Notes under the pieces: model-generated
Seen by the model: only the letters and a program-made list of their open reading frames with translations
What the model was told of the DNA's origin: nothing
Databases searched by the model: none
Part shown: positions 1-8,737 of the stretch, piece by piece
Layout of the letters: every line of letters begins with the position of its first letter
Position numbering within the stretch: the first letter of the stretch is position 1
Translations under genes and position numbers: made by a program
Assembly: GCF_002022505.1 (NCBI RefSeq)
Contig: NZ_CP019781.1
Location: 1,155,001-1,219,000 of the forward strand
Source of the DNA: Bartonella sp. WD16.2
GTDB taxonomy: Bacteria > Pseudomonadota > Alphaproteobacteria > Rhizobiales > Rhizobiaceae
Direction: 5' to 3'
Length of the DNA stretch: 64,000 nucleotides

Positions 1-1050
1 ATGAAAAAAAAGAAAATAATCAGTGCTTTTTTTATTGTTCTTATGCTTCTTATGCTTTGGATTAGCTATAAATGGCTAACACATTGGCGTTATATACTTA
101 CAACTGATGATGCTTATGTACAAGGGGATATAGCGGCTATTGCCCCTAAATTAAATGGATATATCGAAGAAATTGCTATTAAAGCCAATCAAGCTGTAAA
201 AAAAGACGATATTTTATTTCGATTAGAAAGTGGTGATTATCAAATCAGCTTGGAGCAGACAAAAGCTCGTCTTGACACACAACAAAAAACCCTTGCACGC
301 ATTGATGCACAAATTATAGCTGCCCGTAGTGCTCTAGATGACGCTCAAGCACAAAAAACTGCTGCCTCTGCCATAGCAACTAATGCACAACTAACTTTAC
401 AGCGTACTACAGAACTTAAAGCTGATCATTATGTTTCTCAATCTAATTTTGACAATGCAAAATCAGCCTATGAACAAGCTATTGCCAATGTTGCTCGTAC
501 AGATGCACAAATAGCTGCAGCGCAGGCTAATATTCGAGTGTTAGAAGCTCAACGAAATGAAATTGAAAGTGAGACAAAAAGTCTTGAGCTTATGCGCGAT
601 AAAGCAAAACGCGATCTTGATTCAACTATTTTGCGTGCCCCATTTAATGGAGTTATTGGAAATTTAACAGCAAAAACAGGTGATTTTGTTGTCAACGGTC
701 AACGCCTTGCTGCATTAGTACCCATCCATACACTATATATTGAAGCAAATTATAAAGAAACGCAATTGAAAAATATTTACAATGGACAAACTGCTTATAT
801 TTCTGTTGATGCTTTTAAAAATGAGGTTTTTAAAGGCAAAGTTCTTTCTATTTCACCTGCAACGGGAGCTATTTTTTCTCTCTTACCACCACAAAATGCC
901 ACAGGTAATTTCACTAAAATTACCCAGCGTATTCCAGTGCGCATTTCCATCCCCGATGATGCATTAAAAAGCGGGCGTATCCGAGCAGGAATGAGTGTTT
1001 TAGTAAAAATCGATACACGTACAAGGCCTCAAGATAAAAGTCCTTTATAA
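1..1050 (+). CDS. emrA: HlyD/EmrA-family membrane fusion protein of an efflux pump
   Basis: This is the periplasmic adaptor of a multidrug efflux system, linking an inner-membrane transporter to an outer-membrane channel. The 349-residue product has one N-terminal membrane anchor (about residues 7-25). A biotinyl-lipoyl-like half motif follows (TTDDAYVQGDIAAIAPK, about 34-50). Next is a long Ala/Gln/Glu-rich coiled coil (about 80-200), then the second lipoyl half (RAPFNGVIGNLTAKTGDFV, about 213-231) and a beta-barrel region. This order is standard for EmrA/HlyD proteins and the length is normal. The MFS gene starts 19 bases downstream, so the two form an operon. The ATG is the first base of the window, so the ribosome binding site and promoter are not visible and a slightly earlier start cannot be excluded. 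The substrate is unknown. Confidence 0.88.
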   Translation: MKKKKIISAFFIVLMLLMLWISYKWLTHWRYILTTDDAYVQGDIAAIAPKLNGYIEEIAIKANQAVKKDDILFRLESGDYQISLEQTKARLDTQQKTLARIDAQIIAARSALDDAQAQKTAASAIATNAQLTLQRTTELKADHYVSQSNFDNAKSAYEQAIANVARTDAQIAAAQANIRVLEAQRNEIESETKSLELMRDKAKRDLDSTILRAPFNGVIGNLTAKTGDFVVNGQRLAALVPIHTLYIEANYKETQLKNIYNGQTAYISVDAFKNEVFKGKVLSISPATGAIFSLLPPQNATGNFTKITQRIPVRISIPDDALKSGRIRAGMSVLVKIDTRTRPQDKSPL

Positions 1051-1069
1051 CAAAATAAATGATTTATTC

Positions 1070-2641
1070 ATGAAAAACCCAACATCCATACCTATTTCTT
1101 CTCAAAATCGTACAGAAATGCGTAAAATTATAGCATTCATTGCTATGACTTTTGGTATGTTCATGGCTATTTTAGATATTCAAATTGTTTCTTCATCTTT
1201 GGCTGAAATTCAAGCTGGTTTATCAGCCAGTCCTGATGAAATTTCATGGATTCAAACTTCCTATCTTATAGCAGAAGTTATTATGTTACCTCTTTCCGGC
1301 TTTTTAGGGCGTTTACTTTCAACACGTATTTTATTTAGTTTATCAACTGTCGGATTTACTATCTCATCTATTCTTTGTGCCACAGCAACATCCATTGAAC
1401 AAATGATATTTTATCGAGTACTCCAAGGCTTTATTGGAGGGGGTATCATTCCTAGTGTTTTTGTTGCTTCTTATACAATTTTTCCTCCCTCTAAACGCCC
1501 AATTGTTTCGCCTATCGTTGGACTAGTAGCAACACTAGCACCCACCATTGGCCCCACAGTAGGTGGTTATCTCAGTCATACCTTATCGTGGCATTGGCTT
1601 TTTCTTATTAATGTGCCTTTTGGAATCATCATCTCAATTATAGCTTGGAAATTAATTGATTTTGATAAAGCTGATTTGTCCTTATTCGCTAAATTTGATT
1701 GGTGGGGCCTTATCTCTATGGCAATCTTCTTAGGATCTTTAGAATATGTTTTGGAAGAAGGTGCACGCCATGATTGGTTTAATGATAATTTGATCTTTAA
1801 TTTTTTTATTATCATGCTCTTATCTGCTGGCATATTTTTCTGGCGTGCCTTTACTGTAAAAGAACCAATTGTTGACCTCACTGCTTTTTCCAATCGCAAT
1901 TTCTCGATTGCAGCAATGTTTTCTTTTACGCTTGGGATAGGTCTTTATGGCCTTACCTATCTTTATCCTGTCTATTTAAGTCAAATCCGTCACTATGATG
2001 CCCTCATGATTGGAAATGCAGTTTTTATTTCAGGTTTAGCTATGTTTTTGACCGCTCCTCTTGCGGGATTCCTTTCTGCACGAATGGACGCACGTCTTAT
2101 GATAGCTATAGGGCTTGCAAGCTTTGCGTGGGGAACCTGGTTGGCCACTTCCATCACAGATGATTGGGATTTCTGGGAGCTTTTTTGGCCGCAAATTTTT
2201 CGCGGTATTTCAGTTATGTTGTGTATGGTTCCTATTAATAATATTGCCTTTGGATCATTACCACCAGAACGAATGAAAAATGCCTCTGGTCTTTTCAATC
2301 TAACACGAAATCTTGGTGGTGCAGTGGGGCTTGCTATTATCAGCACTCTTATGATGCAACGTACTGACCTTCATTACGGACGAACAGCTGAAACTATTCA
2401 GCATGGAAATATTCAAGCAACAGAAATGCTTTCAAAGCTCACCATGCAGTTCAGCTCTGCTACTTTTGATCCCCACGGTCTTTCTTTGCTCCAACTTTTT
2501 AATATGGTTCTCATACAAGCACAAACCATGGCTTTTAGTGATATCTTTTTTATAATGACCATTCTTTTTAGTATTTTAACTTTTTGCACCACCTTCCTCA
2601 AAAAAACATCGATATCTACTAATATTTCTCCAAATCACTAA
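1070..2641 (+). CDS. emrB: EmrB/QacA-type MFS drug transporter (DHA2 family, 14 TM)
   Basis: This is the inner-membrane proton-drug antiporter partner of the preceding adaptor. The 523-residue protein is highly hydrophobic, with about 14 predicted membrane spans. It carries DHA2 signatures: an early MAILDIQIVSSSLAEIQ segment (about 28-44), SWIQTSYLIAEVIMLPLSG in TM2, and the motif C-like GPTVGGYLSHTLSWHWLFLINVP near residues 163-185. Length and order fit EmrB. It follows the adaptor gene by 19 bases, so co-transcription and a tripartite pump are likely. No outer-membrane channel gene is present in the window. A long intergenic tail separates it from the convergent decarboxylase gene. Substrate specificity cannot be read from sequence. 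Confidence 0.9.
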   Translation: MKNPTSIPISSQNRTEMRKIIAFIAMTFGMFMAILDIQIVSSSLAEIQAGLSASPDEISWIQTSYLIAEVIMLPLSGFLGRLLSTRILFSLSTVGFTISSILCATATSIEQMIFYRVLQGFIGGGIIPSVFVASYTIFPPSKRPIVSPIVGLVATLAPTIGPTVGGYLSHTLSWHWLFLINVPFGIIISIIAWKLIDFDKADLSLFAKFDWWGLISMAIFLGSLEYVLEEGARHDWFNDNLIFNFFIIMLLSAGIFFWRAFTVKEPIVDLTAFSNRNFSIAAMFSFTLGIGLYGLTYLYPVYLSQIRHYDALMIGNAVFISGLAMFLTAPLAGFLSARMDARLMIAIGLASFAWGTWLATSITDDWDFWELFWPQIFRGISVMLCMVPINNIAFGSLPPERMKNASGLFNLTRNLGGAVGLAIISTLMMQRTDLHYGRTAETIQHGNIQATEMLSKLTMQFSSATFDPHGLSLLQLFNMVLIQAQTMAFSDIFFIMTILFSILTFCTTFLKKTSISTNISPNH

Positions 2642-2758
2642 TTTACATCGTAAAGTGTGAGAAAAACCTTGTATGTTGATTACTAAATAGCACAGTCTTA
2701 TTCCTTTGCCATTTCAATTGTGTGCTTTATAAAGTAATATTACACATTTTAAAAAAGC

Positions 2759-3892
2759 TTAGATCACGTAAGATCGTAAAGGTTCAAAACCATTAAATGC
2801 CACAGATGCATAGGTTGTTGTGTAAGCGCCAGTTCCGTGAATTAACAATTCATCACCAATGGTTAAAGATAAAGGAAGAAGATAAGGTGTTTTTTCATAC
2901 ATGACATCTGCTGAATCGCATGTTGGACCCGCTAAAATACAAGGCTCCATTGCCTTACCATCATGAATTGTTTCAATAGGATAGCGAATAGCTTCGCCCA
3001 TAGTTTCTGCAAGGCCATTAAATTTCCCCACATCAAGATAAACCCAGCGAATATTATCGCTATCTGCTTTTTTGGATATCAACACAACCTCTGTACGAAT
3101 AACACCAGCATTGCCCACTATTGCACGCCCTGGTTCAATAATCGTTTCAGGGATACGATTACCAAAATGTTTTTTTAATGAATCAAAAATCATTATACCA
3201 TAAACTTGAGTTGTAGGAACCTCTTTTAAATAACGTGCTGGAAAACCTCCCCCCATATTAACCAATTGCAACTGAATACCTTCTTTTTCCAAACGCTCAA
3301 AAACTAAAGCTACATCTGATAAAGCGTGATCCCAAGCATTTAAATGCGTCTGCTGAGATCCCACATGAAAAGACACACCATATGCTTGCAAGCCTAATTG
3401 GTGTGCCCGGCGTAGCACATCAACCGCCATATCGGGAACACAGCCAAATTTGCGTGATAATGGCCACTCTGCCCCCTCACCATTGGTAAGAATTCGGCAA
3501 AAAACGCGAGCCCCTGGTGCAGCACGAGCAATTTTTTCCACTTCTTCAACGCAATCAACTGCATAAAGGGAAATTCCAAGAGTATGTGCATAAGCAATAT
3601 CACGTTCTTTTTTAATAGTATTCCCAAAAGAAATACGCTCAGCTGTTGCTCCTGCCTCTAAAGCCATTTCAATTTCTGCTACAGAAGCAGCATCAAAAGA
3701 TGATCCTAAAGAAGCAAGCAAACTTAAAATTTCAGGTGCTGGATTCGCTTTAATCGCGTAGAAAATACGCGATTGAGGAAGAGCTTTTTCAAAATTTAAA
3801 TAATTCTCACGGACAACATCAAGGTCAACAATCAAACATGGACCTTTTGGGCGATGTGTTGAAAGAAAATCGCGAATACGTTGCGTTGTCAT
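2759..3892 (-). CDS. odc: Type III PLP-dependent ornithine/lysine decarboxylase
   Basis: This enzyme decarboxylates ornithine (possibly also lysine) to putrescine or cadaverine, the first step of polyamine synthesis in the cytosol. The 377-residue protein is an alanine-racemase-fold decarboxylase. The PLP lysine lies in YAIKANP (Lys48). A glycine-rich phosphate-binding segment MGGGFPARY lies near 213-221, an EPGR motif near 255-258, and the catalytic-cysteine motif GPTCDSADV near 323-331. The ATG at 3892 is chosen because AAGGAG lies 8 bases upstream; a TTG two codons earlier has no better site. Length matches alphaproteobacterial ODCs. A structured leader lies upstream on the same strand, which suggests post-transcriptional control. 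The exact substrate preference is an inference from the family. Confidence 0.9.
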   Translation of the reverse strand: MTTQRIRDFLSTHRPKGPCLIVDLDVVRENYLNFEKALPQSRIFYAIKANPAPEILSLLASLGSSFDAASVAEIEMALEAGATAERISFGNTIKKERDIAYAHTLGISLYAVDCVEEVEKIARAAPGARVFCRILTNGEGAEWPLSRKFGCVPDMAVDVLRRAHQLGLQAYGVSFHVGSQQTHLNAWDHALSDVALVFERLEKEGIQLQLVNMGGGFPARYLKEVPTTQVYGIMIFDSLKKHFGNRIPETIIEPGRAIVGNAGVIRTEVVLISKKADSDNIRWVYLDVGKFNGLAETMGEAIRYPIETIHDGKAMEPCILAGPTCDSADVMYEKTPYLLPLSLTIGDELLIHGTGAYTTTYASVAFNGFEPLRSYVI

Positions 3893-3969
3893 TTGCAATT
3901 CTCCTTAAGGAAGACAAAAGCCTTCCTTTAAACCAAAGGACAAAATACACACAAACCACTATTTTTATC

Positions 3970-4161
3970 CTAGTTATTCAAATAATCAGGATAAATCAGC
4001 ATTGTATGCAACGAAGGAACAGCGCGAAAATCGCATTGTTCTATTTTGTCTGCCTTTTTGATTGGAGTTGCACAAAAACTTCCGCACTGAAGGCAATGAG
4101 GTGTGCCTCTATAGTTATCCCAGCATTTTAAATAGCTGGAAGACACCAGAAAGGCCCGCAC
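3970..4161 (-). CDS. Possible leader ORF upstream of the decarboxylase (uncertain)
   Basis: This 63-codon GTG-start frame lies between the structured leader and the decarboxylase, on the same strand. It contains a CxxC pair (HCLQCGSFC) and ends 77 bases before the decarboxylase start codon. I see no strong ribosome binding site and do not recognise the product. It could be a translated regulatory leader peptide, as known for polyamine genes in enterobacteria, or a chance frame inside a structured RNA. Conservation of the reading frame in relatives would decide. Confidence 0.25.
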   Translation of the reverse strand: MRAFLVSSSYLKCWDNYRGTPHCLQCGSFCATPIKKADKIEQCDFRAVPSLHTMLIYPDYLNN

Positions 4162-4325
4162 CGTCGTTGCTTCAAGATGTCCTCATTCTTTCGATTGGCC
4201 GTAAGAATGACTGGAGTGGTTAGTTCCAGGTACCGTACCGGTTAATCTCACCATTTGAGAACCGGCGGACACCCACAGGCACGTGCGACTTTGGGCAATG
4301 TCGCGTATAAGACTAATTTTTATTT
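4135..4325 (-). ncRNA. Structured 5' leader of the ornithine decarboxylase mRNA (speF-motif-like candidate)
   Basis: This GC-richer block stands out from its AT-rich surroundings and lies upstream of the decarboxylase gene on the same strand. Several hairpins can be drawn. One spans 4285-4304 (GCGAC/GTCGC). A nested one spans 4238-4265 (CCGGTT/AACCGG around CTCA/TGAG). Another spans 4184-4209 (CATTCTT/AAGAATG). A conserved RNA called the speF motif is known upstream of ornithine decarboxylase genes in alphaproteobacteria. Position and compactness fit, but I cannot run a covariance search. The leader probably controls decarboxylase expression in response to polyamines or ornithine; the ligand is inference. 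Ends are approximate. Confidence 0.55.
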
Positions 4326-4497
4326 ATTTCAATCATTTTTTTTATTTTTAGATAAAAAAATAATTGATAAAAATACACTTTGTCTAAAAATGTAAATCCG
4401 CTTATTCCTATCTTCTGCGCGCAATAATAGGCTAACTAATAACCTTTATTCAAAGTGCCCTTTTAAAACAAAAGCTTTGAATATTTAAAACCAATCA

Positions 4498-5415
4498 TCA
4501 TCGTTCTTGATAGGAATGCATTGCACGTGATTTTAATAACTGGAACTGTTTATGACGTTCTCGAAAACGCTGTCTATCAGCGTCACTACGTGTATTATAA
4601 CAAGCATCACACGACACACCCTCTTCATAATGAGGTGATAACTTGCTTTCAGCATTAAGAGGATAGCGACAAGCCCGGCACAATTCACGCCCACACTCTT
4701 CAAGACCGTGACTCACAGAAACGCGTTCATCAAAAACAAAGCATTCACCCCACCACAGGCTTTTTTCTTTTGGCATTGTTTCTAAATAGCGTAAAATACC
4801 TCCTTTTAAATGATAAACTTGATCATAACCAAGCCCACGCACATAAGCTGTTGACTTTTCACACCGTATACCACCTGTGCAAAACATGGCGATTTTCTTT
4901 TTCTTTTTCAAATCACCTTCATGCTTAGCTATCCATTCAGGGAATTCACGAAACGTTTTAATACGAGGATCAATTGCTCCTTGAAAACTACCCAATGCAT
5001 ATTCATAATCATTGCGTGTATCAATTAAAATTGTCTCTTCATCTTGTATTAAGGCATTCCAATCTTCAGGCTCTACATAAGTGCCAACAATTTCTAACGG
5101 ATTAACACCCTCTACTCCCATTGTAACAATTTCTTTTTTTAACCGCACTTTCATACGATGAAAAGGCATTTTTGACGCCCATGAATATTTAAGTTCTGGC
5201 TCCTGCAAAGCAGGCTGTGCAGTAATAAAATGGACTAGCGCCTCAATTGCAGCACAAGAACCAGCAACTGTTCCATTAATACCCTCTTTTGCTAAAAGCA
5301 AGGTACCTTTGATGCCATTTGCCTGGCATAAATCCTGCAAGGGTTTTTGTAATTGATGATAATGTTTCAAATCTGCAAAACAATAAAGAGCAGCAACTTT
5401 AAAATTTTTTTCCAT
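4498..5415 (-). CDS. trhO: Rhodanese-domain tRNA uridine 5-hydroxylase TrhO (YceA family)
   Basis: This enzyme performs oxygen-dependent hydroxylation of wobble uridine 34 in certain tRNAs, forming ho5U. The 305-residue protein has the family N-terminal acylphosphatase-like domain (about 1-95; [13 protein letters not shown] near 41-53). A rhodanese domain follows, with [20 protein letters not shown] (131-150) and the active loop [12 protein letters not shown], which places the catalytic cysteine at about residue 179. A cysteine-rich C-terminus ([17 protein letters not shown]) completes the YceA/TrhO layout. Length is usual for the family. It stands alone, with nearly 230 bases of empty sequence upstream and no clear promoter. 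The ribosome binding site is weak, but the N-terminal sequence aligns with family expectation, so the start is reasonable. Confidence 0.9.
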   Translation of the reverse strand: MEKNFKVAALYCFADLKHYHQLQKPLQDLCQANGIKGTLLLAKEGINGTVAGSCAAIEALVHFITAQPALQEPELKYSWASKMPFHRMKVRLKKEIVTMGVEGVNPLEIVGTYVEPEDWNALIQDEETILIDTRNDYEYALGSFQGAIDPRIKTFREFPEWIAKHEGDLKKKKKIAMFCTGGIRCEKSTAYVRGLGYDQVYHLKGGILRYLETMPKEKSLWWGECFVFDERVSVSHGLEECGRELCRACRYPLNAESKLSPHYEEGVSCDACYNTRSDADRQRFRERHKQFQLLKSRAMHSYQER

Positions 5416-5643
5416 ATTCTTGCAATAACCCGCGTTTCTTTCAGTTTCAAGACTTATTCATATTACTTTTTACATATTGTGCTAAAATTAAACTATACTC
5501 ATCATATTATTGCATAGAGTAAAATTACCTTACACTCAAAATAGAGTGCCTTTCACTTCTTATTTAAAAATAAATTCCAATATTGTTGCTCATATAATTC
5601 AAAATGCTGTGTTCATAATGCATAGCGTGATATAGTTTCTTTT

Positions 5644-6474
5644 CTACCCTACAAAAGCACGTTCCACAACATACGTGGCCGGTGCATTATTTGCCCCTTC
5701 AATAAGTCCGAAAGATTCGCACATTGCTGCACAATCCTTCAGCATTGCCATTGAACCACAAATCATTACACGGTCTTCATCAGAATTAATTTTGGGCAAG
5801 CCAGCCATTTCAAAAAAAGCACCACTCTCCATTACATTAGTAATGCGCCCCATATATTCTGAAGGTTCGCGAGTAGTCATAGGATAAAATTTTAACTGCT
5901 GTGCATATTCACCAATTAAGGGATCTTGGTATAAAGATGCAACCAGATCTTTTGCATACGTCAACTCATTTTTCTCACGGGTTGTTTGAACAAGCACAAC
6001 TTGAGAAAATTTCTCATAAGTTTCGGGATCACGAATAAGACTTGCAAAAGGAGCAACACCTGTACCTGTTGAAAGGAGATAAAGACGCTTTCCAGGAATA
6101 AGAGTATCAAGAACCAATGTTCCGGTAGACTTTTTACGCATTAAAACCGTATCACCAATTTTGATTTTTTGAAGATGTTCGGTCAATGGTCCTCCTGGGA
6201 CTTTGATAGAAAAAAATTCTAACTGCTCATCCCAAAATGGACTGGCAATTGAATACGCACGATAAATTGGCTTTTCTGCATTTGGTAAGCCAATCATAAC
6301 AAATTCGCCTGAGCGAAAACGAAAAGTTTCTGGCCGGTTCAGACGAAATTTAAACAAATGATCTGTATAATGGCAAACCTCCTGAACGGTGAGTGCAAAT
6401 ACATTGTCAGGAATCGGAAAGTTTGGTGCAACACTACTGATGTTTGATTGAACATTGGTGGTACATACACTCAT
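5644..6474 (-). CDS. fpr: Ferredoxin/flavodoxin-NADP+ reductase
   Basis: This FAD enzyme moves electrons between NADPH and ferredoxin or flavodoxin, serving oxidative-stress defence and iron-sulfur metabolism. The 276-residue product has the FAD motif RAYSIAS (about 72-78), the FAD pyrophosphate contact GGPLTEHL (94-101), the NADP-binding GTGVAPFASL (137-146) and a C-terminal YVVERAFVG tail of the bacterial Fpr subclass. The start at 6474 is preferred because AAGGA lies 8 bases upstream; an ATG ten codons earlier has no ribosome binding site. The gene is monocistronic. A 15-bp perfect inverted repeat (CATCTG-AAA-CAGATG, 6619-6633) lies about 145 bases upstream and could be an operator, though nothing identifies its regulator. 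Confidence 0.9.
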   Translation of the reverse strand: MSVCTTNVQSNISSVAPNFPIPDNVFALTVQEVCHYTDHLFKFRLNRPETFRFRSGEFVMIGLPNAEKPIYRAYSIASPFWDEQLEFFSIKVPGGPLTEHLQKIKIGDTVLMRKKSTGTLVLDTLIPGKRLYLLSTGTGVAPFASLIRDPETYEKFSQVVLVQTTREKNELTYAKDLVASLYQDPLIGEYAQQLKFYPMTTREPSEYMGRITNVMESGAFFEMAGLPKINSDEDRVMICGSMAMLKDCAAMCESFGLIEGANNAPATYVVERAFVG

Positions 6475-7177
6475 AAAATTGTTCCTTATACCCTTATTGA
6501 ACATTGAATTTCAAATTTTGTAAATGGTATAATGGTTGCACAACTATCTGCCAATATCTCTCTTAAACATATAAGCATTAAAATAACACTTTTAGAACTG
6601 AAACTAATCAAATAAAAACATCTGAAACAGATGTCTGTTATACCAAATAATCTTTTATCAAATAATCATTTTATAATGAATCAATTCAATTATACCATAT
6701 TGCTAGCGTCAACACACAACCAATAACAAGCATGACTTGTTGTCAAAACTTAATCTTGAAAAACTGACAGCCTTAAACCTTAAAACAAAAATTTCTATTT
6801 CTTCTTTCAAAAGCAATTTAAATATTCACCATAAACAATACACATGCTTTATAATACTTGAGAATGCTTTTCACTTTTTCTATAGATTCATACAACGCAT
6901 AGGAAATATCATTTGTTTCTAAAACATGCATTTAAACCAAAAATAGCTTGTTTGTTAATTATGGTATGAATTACGTGATCCCACAATACAGATCGGGAAT
7001 AATATTCCATTGAGTATATCAAAGCTAAACATTTTATTTCAAAAGATTATTTTTATTATATATAATTCGGGATAATTTCAAAAATAAAAACAATAGCTGA
7101 ATTCTCTGCACGAGTTTATACAAGAAACAACTCAAAAAAGACCTCGTGTTTATTATTGACACAGATAAGATTTTACA
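6475..7177. other. AT-rich divergent intergenic region between fpr and alr
   Basis: About 700 bases separate two divergently read genes. It holds a short perfect inverted repeat at 6619-6633 and AT-rich sequence able to carry both promoters. A 61-codon frame at 6737-6922 has no ribosome binding site or recognisable product, and I treat it as chance. No tRNA or other RNA gene is evident by eye. Confidence 0.5.
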
Positions 7178-8299
7178 ATGAATAAATCTATTGATTATGA
7201 AACAAAAACACCGTTTCCTTATACAGTTGTCGTAACTATTGATATTGGTGCCATTGTTGCTAACTACACAGCTTTAGCTCAACATGTTGCTCCTACAGAA
7301 TGTTCAGCTGTCGTAAAAGCTAACGCTTATGGGATAGGTGTTGAAAAAGTTGCTCCTGCACTTTATCAGGCTGGTTGTCGTACTTTTTTTGTCGCTCAAA
7401 TTAAAGAAGCACTTCAATTAAAAACCATTTTACCACCTGATGTTACTCTTGCCCTTCTTAATGGGCTTCCACCTACTGCAGAAGAACTTGTAGCTCAAGC
7501 TGGTATTGTCCCTGTTCTTAATTCTTGGCATGAAATTGAAAGTTGGCAACTACTTTGTCAAGAAAAGGGTAAAAAATTCCCAGCAATCGTTCAAATTGAT
7601 ACCAATATGAATCGGTTAGGTCTCGATCAAAAAGAATTACAACAACTTATCGAGCACCCTACCCTATTTGAAATAGCAGATATAAAATATATTATAAGTC
7701 ATCTTTCTAATGGAGATGATTTCGCACACTCATCTAATTATACACAACTAACCGCCATGAAAGAAATGCTTGCACAATTACCTGCGTGTAAAGTTTCACT
7801 TGCTAATTCTGGAGGAATTTTCCTTGGTCCAGATTTTTATTTTGATCTTGTTCGTCCAGGCATTGCACTTTATGGAGTTAGTCTCCATGGAAAACACCCA
7901 GTACCCATCAAACCTGTCTTAAAACTTGAAGCTCAGGTTATTCAAAGCCGCTTTGTTGAAGAAGGTATGCCAATCGGCTATGGAAGGAGTTTTATTACCC
8001 CCCGGCCAAGTATTCTTACAACTATTTCTATCGGTTATGCTGATGGATGGATGCGCAATCTTTCTAATAAAGGTTCTGTTTATTTCAAAGGATACAAACT
8101 CCCCATCGTTGGACGAATCTCTATGGATTCTATAATTGTTGATGCAACCGACCTTGAACACAATAAACCTAAAAGAGGTGACTGGGTAGAGCTTATCGGA
8201 GAACATCAAACAATTGAAGATGTTTCTATAGATGCAAATACCGTTCCTCACGAAATTCTTTCTTCTCTTAGTGTTCGTTGTAAACGTATTTATATTTAA
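7178..8299 (+). CDS. alr: Alanine racemase
   Basis: This PLP enzyme interconverts L- and D-alanine, supplying D-alanine for peptidoglycan. The 373-residue protein has the PLP-lysine motif SAVVKANAYGIG (Lys47) and the TIM-barrel sequence HLSNGDD. The phosphate-binding stretch LANSGGIF is present, as are RPGIALYG and the catalytic tyrosine motif ISIGYADG (Tyr about 287). GRISMDSIIVDATD follows in the C-terminal beta domain. These cover both active-site bases. Length is standard for bacterial Alr. The ATG is the natural start, although the upstream Shine-Dalgarno sequence is weak. The gene appears monocistronic and faces the glycine cleavage genes convergently. Confidence 0.94.
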   Translation: MNKSIDYETKTPFPYTVVVTIDIGAIVANYTALAQHVAPTECSAVVKANAYGIGVEKVAPALYQAGCRTFFVAQIKEALQLKTILPPDVTLALLNGLPPTAEELVAQAGIVPVLNSWHEIESWQLLCQEKGKKFPAIVQIDTNMNRLGLDQKELQQLIEHPTLFEIADIKYIISHLSNGDDFAHSSNYTQLTAMKEMLAQLPACKVSLANSGGIFLGPDFYFDLVRPGIALYGVSLHGKHPVPIKPVLKLEAQVIQSRFVEEGMPIGYGRSFITPRPSILTTISIGYADGWMRNLSNKGSVYFKGYKLPIVGRISMDSIIVDATDLEHNKPKRGDWVELIGEHQTIEDVSIDANTVPHEILSSLSVRCKRIYI

Positions 8300-8690
8300 G
8301 CCATCAAAAAACTACTAATAAAATCAATTTCTGAAAATTAGTACTTAGAAAAAGGGAGCTCACTGATGTAACCTTAATACAAGCCTTTTTAGGAAAGACA
8401 AGATTATACTCATTCTCTATCTTTACAAGAATCAAATTTAATCAACATAATCAGATTTTCAGTGTCAAATATGTACTAAATGAATAGAGGGAATCTAACT
8501 TGTATTTGAATTCTTCTTCTTTTCTTTTATTCAATAAAATTGGCAGTAAATTCTCAATTTAATTTATAAGAATTTTCAAACACTTGTATTTAAAAACAAA
8601 GAAAATAGCCAATTCATAAGTCAATGACATAAGTGGAAAACTAATTTTTAACACAACAAAATTTGATAATACTCGTTATTTAATAAATAA
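8300..8690. other. Intergenic spacer between alr and gcvP
   Basis: These are AT-rich bases between two convergent genes. I see no open frame with a ribosome binding site and no RNA gene. The only supported element is the hairpin just to the right, which serves the gcv operon. Confidence 0.5.
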
Positions 8691-8722
8691 TTCTAAAAAT
8701 CCACATAAAATGAGTGGATTTT
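8691..8722 (-). terminator. Rho-independent terminator after gcvP
   Basis: A 9-bp perfect stem (AAAATCCAC at 8696-8704, GTGGATTTT at 8714-8722) with a 9-base loop is followed on the minus strand by a short T run. It lies 16 bases beyond the gcvP stop codon, as expected for the operon end. Because the stem is A/T flanked it may also stop transcripts coming from alr. Confidence 0.7.
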
Positions 8723-8737
8723 ATGATATTGAATACA

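Noticed and set aside
6737..6922. 61-codon frame between fpr and alr
   Set aside because: No ribosome binding site, Lys/Asn/Phe-rich composition typical of AT-rich intergenic DNA, and no recognised product.
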